A stretch of 9,414 nucleotides of DNA, from the NCBI GenBank assembly GCA_015229045.1, contig JADGCJ010000125.1, positions 1 to 9,414 on the forward strand, in the 5' to 3' direction. The position numbers and the translations under genes are program-made. The notes beneath the pieces are model-generated. The model did no database searches. It was not told the DNA's origin and worked only from the letters and a program-made list of their open reading frames with translations. Numbering within the stretch: position 1 is the first letter of the stretch; the number at the start of each line of letters is the position of its first letter. The DNA comes from Magnetococcales bacterium. Its GTDB lineage: Bacteria; Pseudomonadota; Magnetococcia; Magnetococcales; DC0425bin3. Shown in pieces: positions 1 through 6,982 of the stretch.

Positions 1-478
1 CGCCGACCCAGTTCTGACTGCGGCGGAACTCGCCCGGTGTTTTCCGCTCGCCGCGCACCCCCTGCATGAGGGTGGCGTGGGTCTGTTTCAACAGCCGCAG
101 GGAAAGGGGCAGTTCGCGCAGAGTGGCAATGGCCTCGTTCATGGCACCGACGTAGTTTTGCACCTCGCGCCAGTCGTTGCGCCGTTCCGGCAGGATCTCC
201 TCTTCTTCCAGCACCGCCTCATCCATCTCGGTGCGGGTGCCCTCGATGCGACTGGAAAGATTGGCCTCCTTCAAAACGTGCATCTGAATGTATCGGTCCA
301 CATCCGGCACGATAAGCGTGAAGGCATTCAATTCCCCTAACGCCTTGGATGCCCGTTCCAGCAACGTGCTGATACGCGGGTCGTCCCAGGACCACTCCTG
401 GTTGATGCGCGCGGGGTGGAAGCTCTTATACTGGTACTGCTGACGGAGTTGGCCGGATATGAAAGACTCGATTTTCAT
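1..478 (-). CDS. fic: Fic family protein, N-terminal 159 residues (runs off the left edge)
   Basis: Fic enzymes usually transfer AMP from ATP to a hydroxyl group on a target protein. Reading from ATG 478, the frame is open to the edge. The N-terminus is typical of stand-alone bacterial Fic proteins: GQLRQQYQYKSF at residues 9-20, LGELNAF at 47-53, and DWREVQNY near 102-109. Residues 75-80 read SSRIEG, which fits the [S/T]xxxE[G/N] inhibitory motif, so this is probably a class II Fic with an N-terminal inhibitory helix. GEFRRSQNW at about 149-157 normally precedes the catalytic core. The catalytic HPFxxGNGR motif would lie beyond position 1, so activity cannot be judged. The start overlaps the TGA of the upstream small ORF (ATGA) and has no strong Shine-Dalgarno of its own, so coupled translation is likely. 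It is the last visible gene of the hsd operon. Fic genes are known passengers of type I RM operons; a role with HsdM or HsdS is inference. Confidence 0.88.
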   Translation of the reverse strand, partial: MKIESFISGQLRQQYQYKSFHPARINQEWSWDDPRISTLLERASKALGELNAFTLIVPDVDRYIQMHVLKEANLSSRIEGTRTEMDEAVLEEEEILPERRNDWREVQNYVGAMNEAIATLRELPLSLRLLKQTHATLMQGVRGERKTPGEFRRSQNWVG

Positions 479-588
479 GGGTCCGACCGGGTGCAGAGGG
501 AGGGGATGTTGTGGGGGATGATCAGGGGCAACTGGCTGGAAAGGGTGTCCAGGGGCGGCTGCTCGGAGAAGTTCTTTTCGTTAAACAT
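475..588 (-). CDS. small ORF of 37 codons linking hsdS and fic
   Basis: The ATG at 588-586 lies inside the end of hsdS (ATGTTTAA, 8-bp overlap), and the TGA at 477-475 overlaps the fic start (ATGA). The product would begin MFNEKNFSEQPPLDTL, continue rich in Pro and Ile, and end CTRSDP. I do not recognise the peptide. The opening FNE-N-E pattern faintly recalls the N-terminus of some HsdR proteins, so it could be a relic of a former hsdR start; this is speculation. Its exact fit between two genes suggests it may be translated, if only to pass ribosomes from hsdS to fic. It could also be chance, because the fic frame is also open right back to the hsdS stop. Confidence 0.4.
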   Translation of the reverse strand: MFNEKNFSEQPPLDTLSSQLPLIIPHNIPSLCTRSDP

Positions 589-1816
589 GCTCCACCTGTA
601 CCAACCCTGATGTCAAAAGATCGACGAAAGATTTTTTTGTCTGAGATTGATATAGTAAATATTTATTTGCTTTCTCAACAGATAAATCAAGAGCGTGCAG
701 ACTGCAATCTAATATTTTTAGTTTATCTATAGGGGGGACTGGAACAGGAATATCAGAGATAACTTTCACACCAAGGGTAGGAACACCGCTATTTGTATTC
801 ATGATGGCATCAAGGTACCTGAAAACAGAAGGCGATCTTAGAAATTCGAGGATGTATCTGCTCGACACAATAGATTCATATGGTTTGATAACTACAACGG
901 TATGGCTGAAACATTTTGGCTCTGTACCATAATAGCGAGCATGTCCAAGAATTCCTTTTCGGGCGAATATGATGTCAGATTCTGCAAAGAAACATCTATC
1001 TTTCTGGTCTTTATATGTTTGTTCTGTAACTTTCTGGCAATTATCAAAAGAATATCCAGACTCGCCAATAAAGTCAGCTGTCGAAACGAGAGGAATCCCA
1101 TCTTCAACAGCAGGTGGGTATCTGTGGGTTGGGTTGGGGTCAACGATTTTCGCACAGTCTGATATTTTTAAAACAGACCATCCATTTGAAGGCGATGCGT
1201 AAGCAATTTTTCTCAAATTTGCTGTGCCAAAGGCTTCTTCTATAGATTGAATAAATAGAATAGACTTCAGAAATTCAGTCGTTTCTTTGAGTTCTTCAGT
1301 CCGAATAACGACCTCATCCGCCGCCCAGAGGATTTCGGCGATACAGTGCTGCTCGTCGATGGGCGGGAGGGGGAATTCGTAGGATTGGAGTGCAGTCCAA
1401 CTCGTTCTGGGTGACAGGGAACCCGCCGATGTGCCCAAGGCATATTCAAAGAACCCGTCCGATTGCACGATGAACGGCAGAAACTCCGTAAGGAGCACTT
1501 TGTGGTCTTTGCTCTCGAAAGTCAGGATATCTCCGGAACAGATCCCCTCGAACTCCGCATAGGCCACCTTTTTCTGATAGGCTCGCCGCTTGCCGAACAG
1601 AGTCTGTCCCGGCACGAACCTGCGGGTGAACGAGGTTCCATCGGCGATGTCATCCCAGCGACGGATATGCAGGTTCTCCGGATCAATGTGTTCCAGCCCA
1701 ACCACACGGTCGAGTGCAGTTTCTGCCATGTTGCGCACGGTCAGGTTGGCGTTGTGGACGACATCGCCGAATTTCACCATGCGCCAGTTGGGTTTGTTGA
1801 GATCGATGCGTTTCAT
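581..1816 (-). CDS. hsdS: Type I restriction-modification specificity subunit HsdS
   Basis: HsdS carries the two target recognition domains (TRDs) that set the bipartite DNA target of the methyltransferase and restriction complexes. At 411 aa the length is normal for two TRDs. TRD1 spans about residues 10-150 and closes with LPPIDEQ (150-156), a typical HsdS hinge. A helical spacer follows at about 157-195 (IAEILWAADEVV...). TRD2 spans about 210-360 and closes with VPPIDK (360-365), then a second helical spacer to the C-terminus. The start ATG overlaps the hsdM2 stop by four bases (ATGA), as in many hsdMS pairs. Base composition changes sharply: the part coding residues 1 to about 170 is GC-rich like hsdM, while the part from about 1290 down to 600 is clearly AT-rich, with runs such as ATTTTTTTG. 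This fits replacement of the TRD2 half by recombination. The target sequence cannot be deduced. Confidence 0.93.
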   Translation of the reverse strand: MKRIDLNKPNWRMVKFGDVVHNANLTVRNMAETALDRVVGLEHIDPENLHIRRWDDIADGTSFTRRFVPGQTLFGKRRAYQKKVAYAEFEGICSGDILTFESKDHKVLLTEFLPFIVQSDGFFEYALGTSAGSLSPRTSWTALQSYEFPLPPIDEQHCIAEILWAADEVVIRTEELKETTEFLKSILFIQSIEEAFGTANLRKIAYASPSNGWSVLKISDCAKIVDPNPTHRYPPAVEDGIPLVSTADFIGESGYSFDNCQKVTEQTYKDQKDRCFFAESDIIFARKGILGHARYYGTEPKCFSHTVVVIKPYESIVSSRYILEFLRSPSVFRYLDAIMNTNSGVPTLGVKVISDIPVPVPPIDKLKILDCSLHALDLSVEKANKYLLYQSQTKKSFVDLLTSGLVQVEHV

Positions 1817-3969
1817 GATTCAAAATCACTACCCAACAGATGAGGGACCAATCCATGCTCTCTCATCCAGGGCAGCGCTCTCAGCCAACGAGCGCGTTCG
1901 ATTTTCTGTTTGTTCGGATGCCAAGCGTTCAACACATTCTCAACGATCTGCTCGTCCGTGGGATGGATACCTTGCAATAAAAAAGCATGCCATGCTTCGT
2001 AAAGGGTGGCCACGATTTCACATTGTTCGGTCTTCGCGGATCTGAACAAGTTAATAATTTTCTGTAAGCTCTCTTTTTTGTCCCCAAAGTAACGATCAAA
2101 ATATTCTTTATGTTTGCCAAAATTTTCCAATGGGACGTATTTGACCGCTTTGCCTAGTTCGCGCTGCACATCAAACCATTTCTGTTTTTTGAAGTTCGCT
2201 TCAATCGATCTTTTCGTGGCGGGATCATAAGGTCCAGCGGCCTGACGAAGATAATGACGCTCCATCTCTTTCTCAAGATGGAGTTGGCGTTCACACAAAT
2301 AAAAGATCTTCTCCAGTTTTACAGAACCGAAAGTCGCCTCATGATGCAATTGAGCGGTGATCTCAGCCGCCAACACCGCACGTTTGAAGGCTGGCGGTGC
2401 TGTTCGCTTTGATGTTTTGGGTGGAACCGTGTTAAGCGTTTCGGTGCTGGTGACGATCTGGGGGGAACGTGAAGAGAGCATCTGAAAGAGCTCCTTCATG
2501 GACCGACGCAGCGACAGGGAACCATGCTTCCATTCTAGGATGGATTGTTGCAACGATGTTTCGTTATCGAGGGAAACGCATGTTTGTGCATGCTTGGAAA
2601 CAACCTGGCGCACATACAGCGGAATGCTCAGATTGTGCTCTTGGACACGGACTGACTCCATGTTCGCGACCGTGGTGAATCCGGGCTCATCGACAAATTG
2701 GCGATAGGCGTTGACGATCCGGGTGATGTGATCGTCGGTCAGAAAGCTCTGTGCCCGCTCCCGGGTCACTTCTCCAACCGCGTTGATGAACAGCACCTTG
2801 CCCTTTCGGGCTTTGGGTTTGTTCATCCGGCAGATGACGACGCAGGCTTCCATGGGGGAGTTGTAAAACAGGTTTGGCCCCAGGCCCAGGACACACTCCA
2901 CCACGTCGGATTCCACCAGCTTGGCCCGCATGGCTTTTTCTTCGTTGCGAAACAGTACCCCATGCGGAAACAGGATGGCGCATCGGCCCGTGCGGGTATT
3001 CATGCTGGCGAGGATGTGTTGCCAGAATGCATAGTCGGCGCGGCCTTGGGGCGGGGTGCCATGGAGATTGCGCCCCCAGGGATCAGCCGCGAATTTGTCC
3101 CGGTCCCACTGCTTGATGGAGTATGGCGGATTGGCAAGCACCACGTCGAAACGTTGCAGGCGGCCACCCTCGATGAATTTGGGTTCTTCCAGGGTGTCGC
3201 CGCGCAGGATTCGGAAATCCTCGATGCCGTGCAGAAAGAGGTTCATGCGTCCGATGGAGGAGGTCATCAGATTGCGTTCCTGCCCATACAAACGCAGGGT
3301 GCGCCACTCTTTTTTGTGACGCTGCAGATGCGCCACCGCCGAGAGCAACATGCCCGCCGACCCGCACGTCGGATCATAGATGGACTCTCCCGGTTGCGGC
3401 TCCAGCATCTCCGTCATCAGGTGGACCACCGTGCGGTTGGTATAGAACTCAGCCGCCGTGTGACCGGAGTCGTCGGCAAATTTCTTGATCAGGAATTCAT
3501 AGCCGACGCCCAGTTCATCCTCCGGGCAGTTGGCCAGGGAGAGGGTATGTTTGCTGAAGTGTTCGATCAACTCCTTCAGCATCCGGTCAGGCAGGCGCTC
3601 CTTGTTGGTCCACTGGGCGTCGCCGAAGACGCCATAGAGGTTGTCCGGATTGGCCTTTTCAATGGTGCGCAGGGCGTCCTGAATCGCCTTGCCCACATGG
3701 GAGGCGTTGTCACGCACATCGCGCCAATGGGCACCGACTGGAATGCGGAATCGGTGGTTTTCCTCGAAGGAGGCATACACCTCGTCGCCACCGGACTCTG
3801 CCAGGGCATGGGCGCATTCCTCGTCGTAGACGTCGCATAACCGTTTGAAAAACAACAAAGGGAAGATGAACTGCTTGTAGTCGCCAGCATCGATGTAGCC
3901 CCGCAGGAGCGTGGCTGCTCCCCAGAGGTAGGATTCCAATTCGGACTGGGTGATCTTCTGGCCGCTCAT
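1813..3969 (-). CDS. hsdM: Type I RM methyltransferase subunit HsdM (second copy, with C-terminal extra domain)
   Basis: This is an N6-adenine methyltransferase subunit of a type I system. The HsdM N-terminal helical domain occupies about residues 10-160 (FIFPLLFFKRLCDVYDEE at 34-51). The catalytic domain shows AEFYTNR at 173-179, SAM-binding motif I DPTCGSAG at 199-206 and catalytic motif IV NPPY at 280-283. The HsdM core ends near EHNLSIPLYV (444-453). The protein then continues to 718 aa, about 200 more than usual: a coiled stretch, a polar Pro/Thr/Ser linker (about 500-526), and an added domain (about 527-718). That domain contains FGSVKLEKIFYLCE (547-560), AAGPYD (577-582) and KKQKWFDVQ. 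From memory, similar KLEKxxYL...AAGPxD domains occur on some type I M or S subunits; a distant link to the DUF4065/Panacea fold is a guess. The coding DNA of the extension is more AT-rich. Start ATG overlaps the hsdM1 stop and the end overlaps hsdS, both as ATGA. The N in FYTNR replaces the usual P. Confidence 0.92.
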   Translation of the reverse strand: MSGQKITQSELESYLWGAATLLRGYIDAGDYKQFIFPLLFFKRLCDVYDEECAHALAESGGDEVYASFEENHRFRIPVGAHWRDVRDNASHVGKAIQDALRTIEKANPDNLYGVFGDAQWTNKERLPDRMLKELIEHFSKHTLSLANCPEDELGVGYEFLIKKFADDSGHTAAEFYTNRTVVHLMTEMLEPQPGESIYDPTCGSAGMLLSAVAHLQRHKKEWRTLRLYGQERNLMTSSIGRMNLFLHGIEDFRILRGDTLEEPKFIEGGRLQRFDVVLANPPYSIKQWDRDKFAADPWGRNLHGTPPQGRADYAFWQHILASMNTRTGRCAILFPHGVLFRNEEKAMRAKLVESDVVECVLGLGPNLFYNSPMEACVVICRMNKPKARKGKVLFINAVGEVTRERAQSFLTDDHITRIVNAYRQFVDEPGFTTVANMESVRVQEHNLSIPLYVRQVVSKHAQTCVSLDNETSLQQSILEWKHGSLSLRRSMKELFQMLSSRSPQIVTSTETLNTVPPKTSKRTAPPAFKRAVLAAEITAQLHHEATFGSVKLEKIFYLCERQLHLEKEMERHYLRQAAGPYDPATKRSIEANFKKQKWFDVQRELGKAVKYVPLENFGKHKEYFDRYFGDKKESLQKIINLFRSAKTEQCEIVATLYEAWHAFLLQGIHPTDEQIVENVLNAWHPNKQKIERARWLRALPWMREHGLVPHLLGSDFES

Positions 3970-5447
3970 GGCATGAGTCCTGCCTGTTGCAGTAGACGTT
4001 CCAGACGCTCCTCGGCTGCATACGCAGCCTCAAGACTGGATTTCAGGTTGATCAAGGCGTCCTCGACCGTGATGGTCTCCTCCTCGATCACCGGCTCCAC
4101 ATAGCGGGGAATGTTGAGATTATGGTCGTTTTCGGCGATCTCCTTCAGGGGCACCATCCGGGCAACGCCATCCACGTCTTGGCCATGAATGTACCATTGG
4201 TAGATCCGGTCCACATGCTCCGGAAGCAGTTCGTTTTGGGCGCGTCCTTTCTTGAATTCTCTTGAGGCGTCGATGATGAGCACCCGACCTTTGCGGTCCC
4301 TGGGCTTGCGCACCCGAAAGACCAGAACACAAGCGGCAAGTCCGGTTCCGTAAAACAGGTTGGAACCCAAGCCGATTACCGCATCCAGAAGATCCAATTC
4401 CAGGATTTTTTTCCGAATGACACCTTCCTTGGCTGTCCGAAACAAAACCCCATGAGGAAGCACCACGGCCATGCGTCCCGTCGGAGCCATGGATTTGATC
4501 ATGTGCTGCACCCAGGCGAAATCGCCGCTGCTGGCGGGTGGCAGCCCGGCAAAACTCCTGCCGAAGGGATCGCTTTCCCAGACTTCTTCCCCCCATTTTT
4601 CCAGTGAGAAGGGTGGGTTGGCGATGACGCAATCAAAGGTGGCGAGGTTGTCACCCGCATAGAAGGCAGGCGATCTCAGGGTGTCACCCCGTTCGATGCG
4701 AAAATCCTCCGCGCCATGCAAAAACAGGTTCATGCGAGCAATGGCGGAGGTGGTGAGGTTCTTCTCTTGTCCGAACAGACGTCCCAACAACATCCGGACA
4801 TTGCCGCCGCTGCGCCTTACATGATGAATGGCCTCCAACAGCATGCCACCCGTACCACAGGCAGGATCGTAGATGGTCTCGCCTTCCTGGGGAGACAGAA
4901 TCCGCGTCATCAATGCCACCACCGAACGCGGGGTATAGAACTCCCCGGCTTTTTTGTTGGTGGCATCGGCAAATTTCTTGATCAGGTATTCGTAGGATTG
5001 GCCCAGGATATCCGCCTCGGCATCGCGATTACCCAGAGAGAGTTTAGAAAAATGTTCGAGCAGATCCTTGAGCAGATTGTCTGACAGCCGCTCTTTGTTG
5101 CTCCATTGGGCGTCGCCAAAAATGCTGTGCAATGTATCCGGGTTGGCTTGTTCGATCCCACGCATGGCACTCTGCAAGGCGTGCCCGACGTTGGTAGTCC
5201 GGGCGCGAACATCCTGCCAATGGCATCCTTCAGGGATCTGGAAACGGTGGTTTTCCGGGAAATGGGCGTATTCCGCATCGCCATCGGATTCCGCAAGAGC
5301 GGTGGAGGTCTCTTCGTCGTAAACATCGGAGATGCGCTTGAAAAACAGCAACGGAAAAATATATGTCTTGAAATCAGCCGCATCCACGGGGCCACGCAGG
5401 ATATTGGCCGATTCCCACAAATGGTTTGAAAGCGTGGACAGGTCCAC
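3966..5447 (-). CDS. hsdM: Type I RM methyltransferase subunit HsdM (first copy)
   Basis: This is an N6-adenine methyltransferase subunit of a type I RM system, of standard length (493 aa). It has the HsdM helical domain (FPLLFFKRISDVYDEE at 31-46), GEFYTPR (168-174), motif I DPACGTGG (194-201), and motif IV NPPF (277-280), all intact. A C-terminal helical tail (about 455-490) is usual for contact with HsdS. It is clearly homologous to the next gene along most of its length, roughly half of residues by eye, but it lacks that gene's extension. Translation starts at GTG 5447, preceded by GAGGAG at a spacing of eight bases. This is the first gene of the operon and has the only strong ribosome binding site in it, so expression of everything downstream probably depends on it. 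The stop overlaps the hsdM2 ATG (ATGA). Two hsdM genes with one hsdS is unusual and suggests either a mixed M1/M2 complex or division of labour. Confidence 0.93.
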   Translation of the reverse strand: MDLSTLSNHLWESANILRGPVDAADFKTYIFPLLFFKRISDVYDEETSTALAESDGDAEYAHFPENHRFQIPEGCHWQDVRARTTNVGHALQSAMRGIEQANPDTLHSIFGDAQWSNKERLSDNLLKDLLEHFSKLSLGNRDAEADILGQSYEYLIKKFADATNKKAGEFYTPRSVVALMTRILSPQEGETIYDPACGTGGMLLEAIHHVRRSGGNVRMLLGRLFGQEKNLTTSAIARMNLFLHGAEDFRIERGDTLRSPAFYAGDNLATFDCVIANPPFSLEKWGEEVWESDPFGRSFAGLPPASSGDFAWVQHMIKSMAPTGRMAVVLPHGVLFRTAKEGVIRKKILELDLLDAVIGLGSNLFYGTGLAACVLVFRVRKPRDRKGRVLIIDASREFKKGRAQNELLPEHVDRIYQWYIHGQDVDGVARMVPLKEIAENDHNLNIPRYVEPVIEEETITVEDALINLKSSLEAAYAAEERLERLLQQAGLMP

Positions 5448-5455
5448 CCCGGATA

Positions 5456-5461
5456 CTCCTC
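5456..5461 (-). promoter_or_regulatory. Ribosome binding site GAGGAG of hsdM1
   Basis: On the minus strand GAGGAG stands eight bases before GTG 5447. It supports the GTG start, which has no competing ATG with a Shine-Dalgarno nearby. No convincing sigma70 promoter was found just upstream: a TTGAAA (5510-5505) and a TATCAT (5548-5543) are present but neither has a proper partner. Confidence 0.75.
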
Positions 5462-5907
5462 ACTGATTGTTCACTGGCCCATGACCTTTCCACCGCAGAA
5501 TTACTTTCAACCTGTGCGCTCGCATACATCCCTGGACTCGGTATGATACGCGATATAGGTACGGGAGACGAGGGATGGTGTCCGGCAGTCGGTCGATTTT
5601 GGAAGAGATGATACCGTGATGCGGCAACGCTTTGGAACAAACCGACTCTATGCGGCATGGTTCGATTTTTCGGTATCGGCCTGAGCAGCTTCACCGCAGC
5701 TTGGCGCCCGCCTCATATTCCGAAGCCTCCCCCCTGGCATCCCTTCGTTGAGATCTGCCAGACTATTCTGGACGTCAGGATTCCCCTCACGGGTCGAGTC
5801 CTGCGCGTTTGGGCCACGGGTACCACCAACTACGCCGGGCTCCCGGAGGACGCACGGATGCGGAGCAATGGGAGAGACAGAAACGGTGGCGATCCCGCCC
5901 GCGCCTG
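5462..5907. other. Gap between the hsd operon and the phage-like genes; no convincing gene
   Basis: This stretch must hold the hsd operon promoter on the minus strand. Frames on both strands are short, and their translations look low-complexity or arginine/proline-rich, without a recognisable domain. There is no tRNA, no integrase and no repeat clear enough to call an attachment site. A small palindrome, GTATGATAC, lies at 5541-5549. The part near 5650-5907 may be the decayed downstream end of the phage gene cluster (see the weak ORF at 5648-5911). This is the likely boundary between the prophage remnant and the RM operon. Confidence 0.5.
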
Positions 5908-5911
5908 TCAT
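5648..5911 (-). CDS. Doubtful small ORF after the phage-like genes, 87 aa
   Basis: The ATG at 5911-5909 overlaps the TGA of the preceding phage-like gene (ATGA), the arrangement seen in real gene chains. The first 14 residues (MTGAGGIATVSVSP) look plausible, but the rest (many Pro, Gly, Arg and Asn) does not resemble a folded protein, and third-position GC is near background. Other frames in the same stretch are interrupted. The most likely reading is the start of a lost phage gene whose remainder has decayed, or a chance frame. I do not recognise any family. Confidence 0.25.
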   Translation of the reverse strand: MTGAGGIATVSVSPIAPHPCVLREPGVVGGTRGPNAQDSTREGNPDVQNSLADLNEGMPGGRLRNMRRAPSCGEAAQADTEKSNHAA

Positions 5912-6445
5912 GCGATGTGGCGCGTCGGATTGGCGTCATCGGTGGAAAGCAGAGGGTCGGAGATGTCCGCGCCCCGGAACGCTCCGTCGCCCCGCTGGCA
6001 GAAGATCTCGCCGGAGCCAAGCCGCACGCCGGTCGTGCCTGCAAAACGGACCCGGAACGGGAATTCATCGTGCCCAGCCACGGTCTCCGGTACCCAGGCG
6101 ATCCAATGCTGCATCATCGAGCGATACGTCACCCGGACGATGGCCACACCGGCGAAACGGGCGGTGACGGTGCGTTGGTCGGTCTCCAGGGTCAACGGAC
6201 CGAGGTTGAGGCCGAACCAGAGTTCGGAGTCGATGCCCAGAGCGGGTTTGCTCAATGTGGCGGTCGTGGCGAGGGAGAAGACCAGATCCTTGGTGATTGT
6301 GGTCTCCTCCTGACCGTCCAGCCAGACGACACCGGTGGAGACCAGGGGAGCCAACCTCATCGGTCCCGTCTACCACCAGCTCGAATGGCATCTCGTCATC
6401 GAAGGAGGAAAACTGAATCTGCAGCTCCGTGGTGACTTCGGCCAT
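5908..6445 (-). pseudogene. Phage-like hypothetical gene interrupted by a one-base frameshift
   Basis: A reading frame begins at ATG 6445 (MAEVTTELQIQFSSF...), one base after the stop of the preceding gene, and gives 28 sensible residues up to about 6362. That frame then turns into an Arg/His-rich translation. The protein-like sequence continues in the next frame from about 6360 (MRLAPLVSTGVVWLDG...) to the TGA at 5908. Removing one C from the ACCG at about 6361-6364 joins the two as ...VVDGTMRLAPL..., about 178 aa. The second part alone is a 150-aa ORF from ATG 6360 and could still be made, but its in-frame upstream TAG and lack of an obvious Shine-Dalgarno argue against an original start there. 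The sequence is beta-strand-like with VRVTYRSMMQHWIAW near the middle. No family was recognised; position and style suggest a phage tail or structural component. Confidence 0.6.
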
Positions 6446-6446
6446 T

Positions 6447-6980
6447 TCATTCGCTCTCACCGGAAATCGCGACCACCACCCGGTTGCCGGACAAAGATGG
6501 CGTGTTGACGGGGATGACCCGTTTCTCCCAGATCGGGATCGCCGCCGGATGGGTCTTGAACGACAGGATGTTGCCGTTGGCCCAGGTGCCGCCCCAGCCG
6601 GTGGCGGGCAAGGTAAAATACGGTCTGGAATGATCCGGGTTCGTGGGCGCAAAGGCGCTGTTTCTGCTGCCGGAGCCGACGGAACCAACCGTATCCTGAT
6701 GGCGGAACATCACCTGGAACTCCTCGTCCTCCCAGGTGAGTGTGAAGACCCCTCCGGGCTGCACGGCCATGGCGTGTATTGCCTGGAACTGACCGAGCGA
6801 GAGCCAAGTCACGTCGTCCGCCGCTTCCAGATCGATGGGACGGCCACCAACCAATGGCACCGACCACACCACCTGGGATCCACCCAGGGTGCGGGCGGTC
6901 TCGACGGCAACCGGCGCCCAGGCATAACGGTTAGTCCATTGGATGGAATCGGGAAGAATGAGGTTGCCGAGGCGTTTCAT
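6447..6980 (-). CDS. Phage-like hypothetical protein, 177 aa
   Basis: The gene starts at ATG 6980 with AGGA eight bases upstream. The next gene begins one base after its stop, suggesting a shared transcript. The N-terminal half (LILPDSIQWTNRYAWAPV at 7-24, a GGRPIDL segment, then a TLTWEDEEFQVMFRH segment) resembles, from memory, small proteins of phage tail modules in which a GRPITL step and a final VxFRH strand recur. The second half contains GTWANGNILSFKT and PIWEKRV, like another phage protein type built on a WAxGNxLRxNT...PVW pattern. These are recollections, not alignments. No signal peptide or membrane segment is seen. Composition is GC-rich like the adjacent phage-type genes and unlike the toxin-antitoxin pair on the other strand. 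Confidence 0.6.
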   Translation of the reverse strand: MKRLGNLILPDSIQWTNRYAWAPVAVETARTLGGSQVVWSVPLVGGRPIDLEAADDVTWLSLGQFQAIHAMAVQPGGVFTLTWEDEEFQVMFRHQDTVGSVGSGSRNSAFAPTNPDHSRPYFTLPATGWGGTWANGNILSFKTHPAAIPIWEKRVIPVNTPSLSGNRVVVAISGESE

Positions 6981-6982
6981 GG

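Noticed and set aside
3352..3375. Motif I of HsdM2 (DPTCGSAG) as a sign of catalytic loss
   Set aside because: HsdM proteins of EcoKI type also carry GTAG-like versions with alanine at this place, and NPPY is intact, so inactivation cannot be claimed.
2698..3840. Long plus-strand open frame (380 codons)
   Set aside because: It lies antisense to the well-supported hsdM2 gene and translates to sequence with no recognisable domain; it is a shadow of high-GC coding on the other strand.
5374..5694. Minus-strand frame of 106 codons over the hsdM1 start
   Set aside because: It overlaps the start of hsdM1 out of frame, has no ribosome binding site that I can see, and has no recognisable domain.
5657..6435. 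Plus-strand frames of 139-218 codons
   Set aside because: They are antisense to the phage-like gene at 5908-6445, rich in Arg/Pro/Gly, and overlap one another in different frames.
6065..6442. Minus-strand frame continuing past the MAEV start as an Arg/His-rich protein
   Set aside because: After about 28 residues it becomes an out-of-frame reading of the 150-aa body; treated as a frameshift, not a separate gene.
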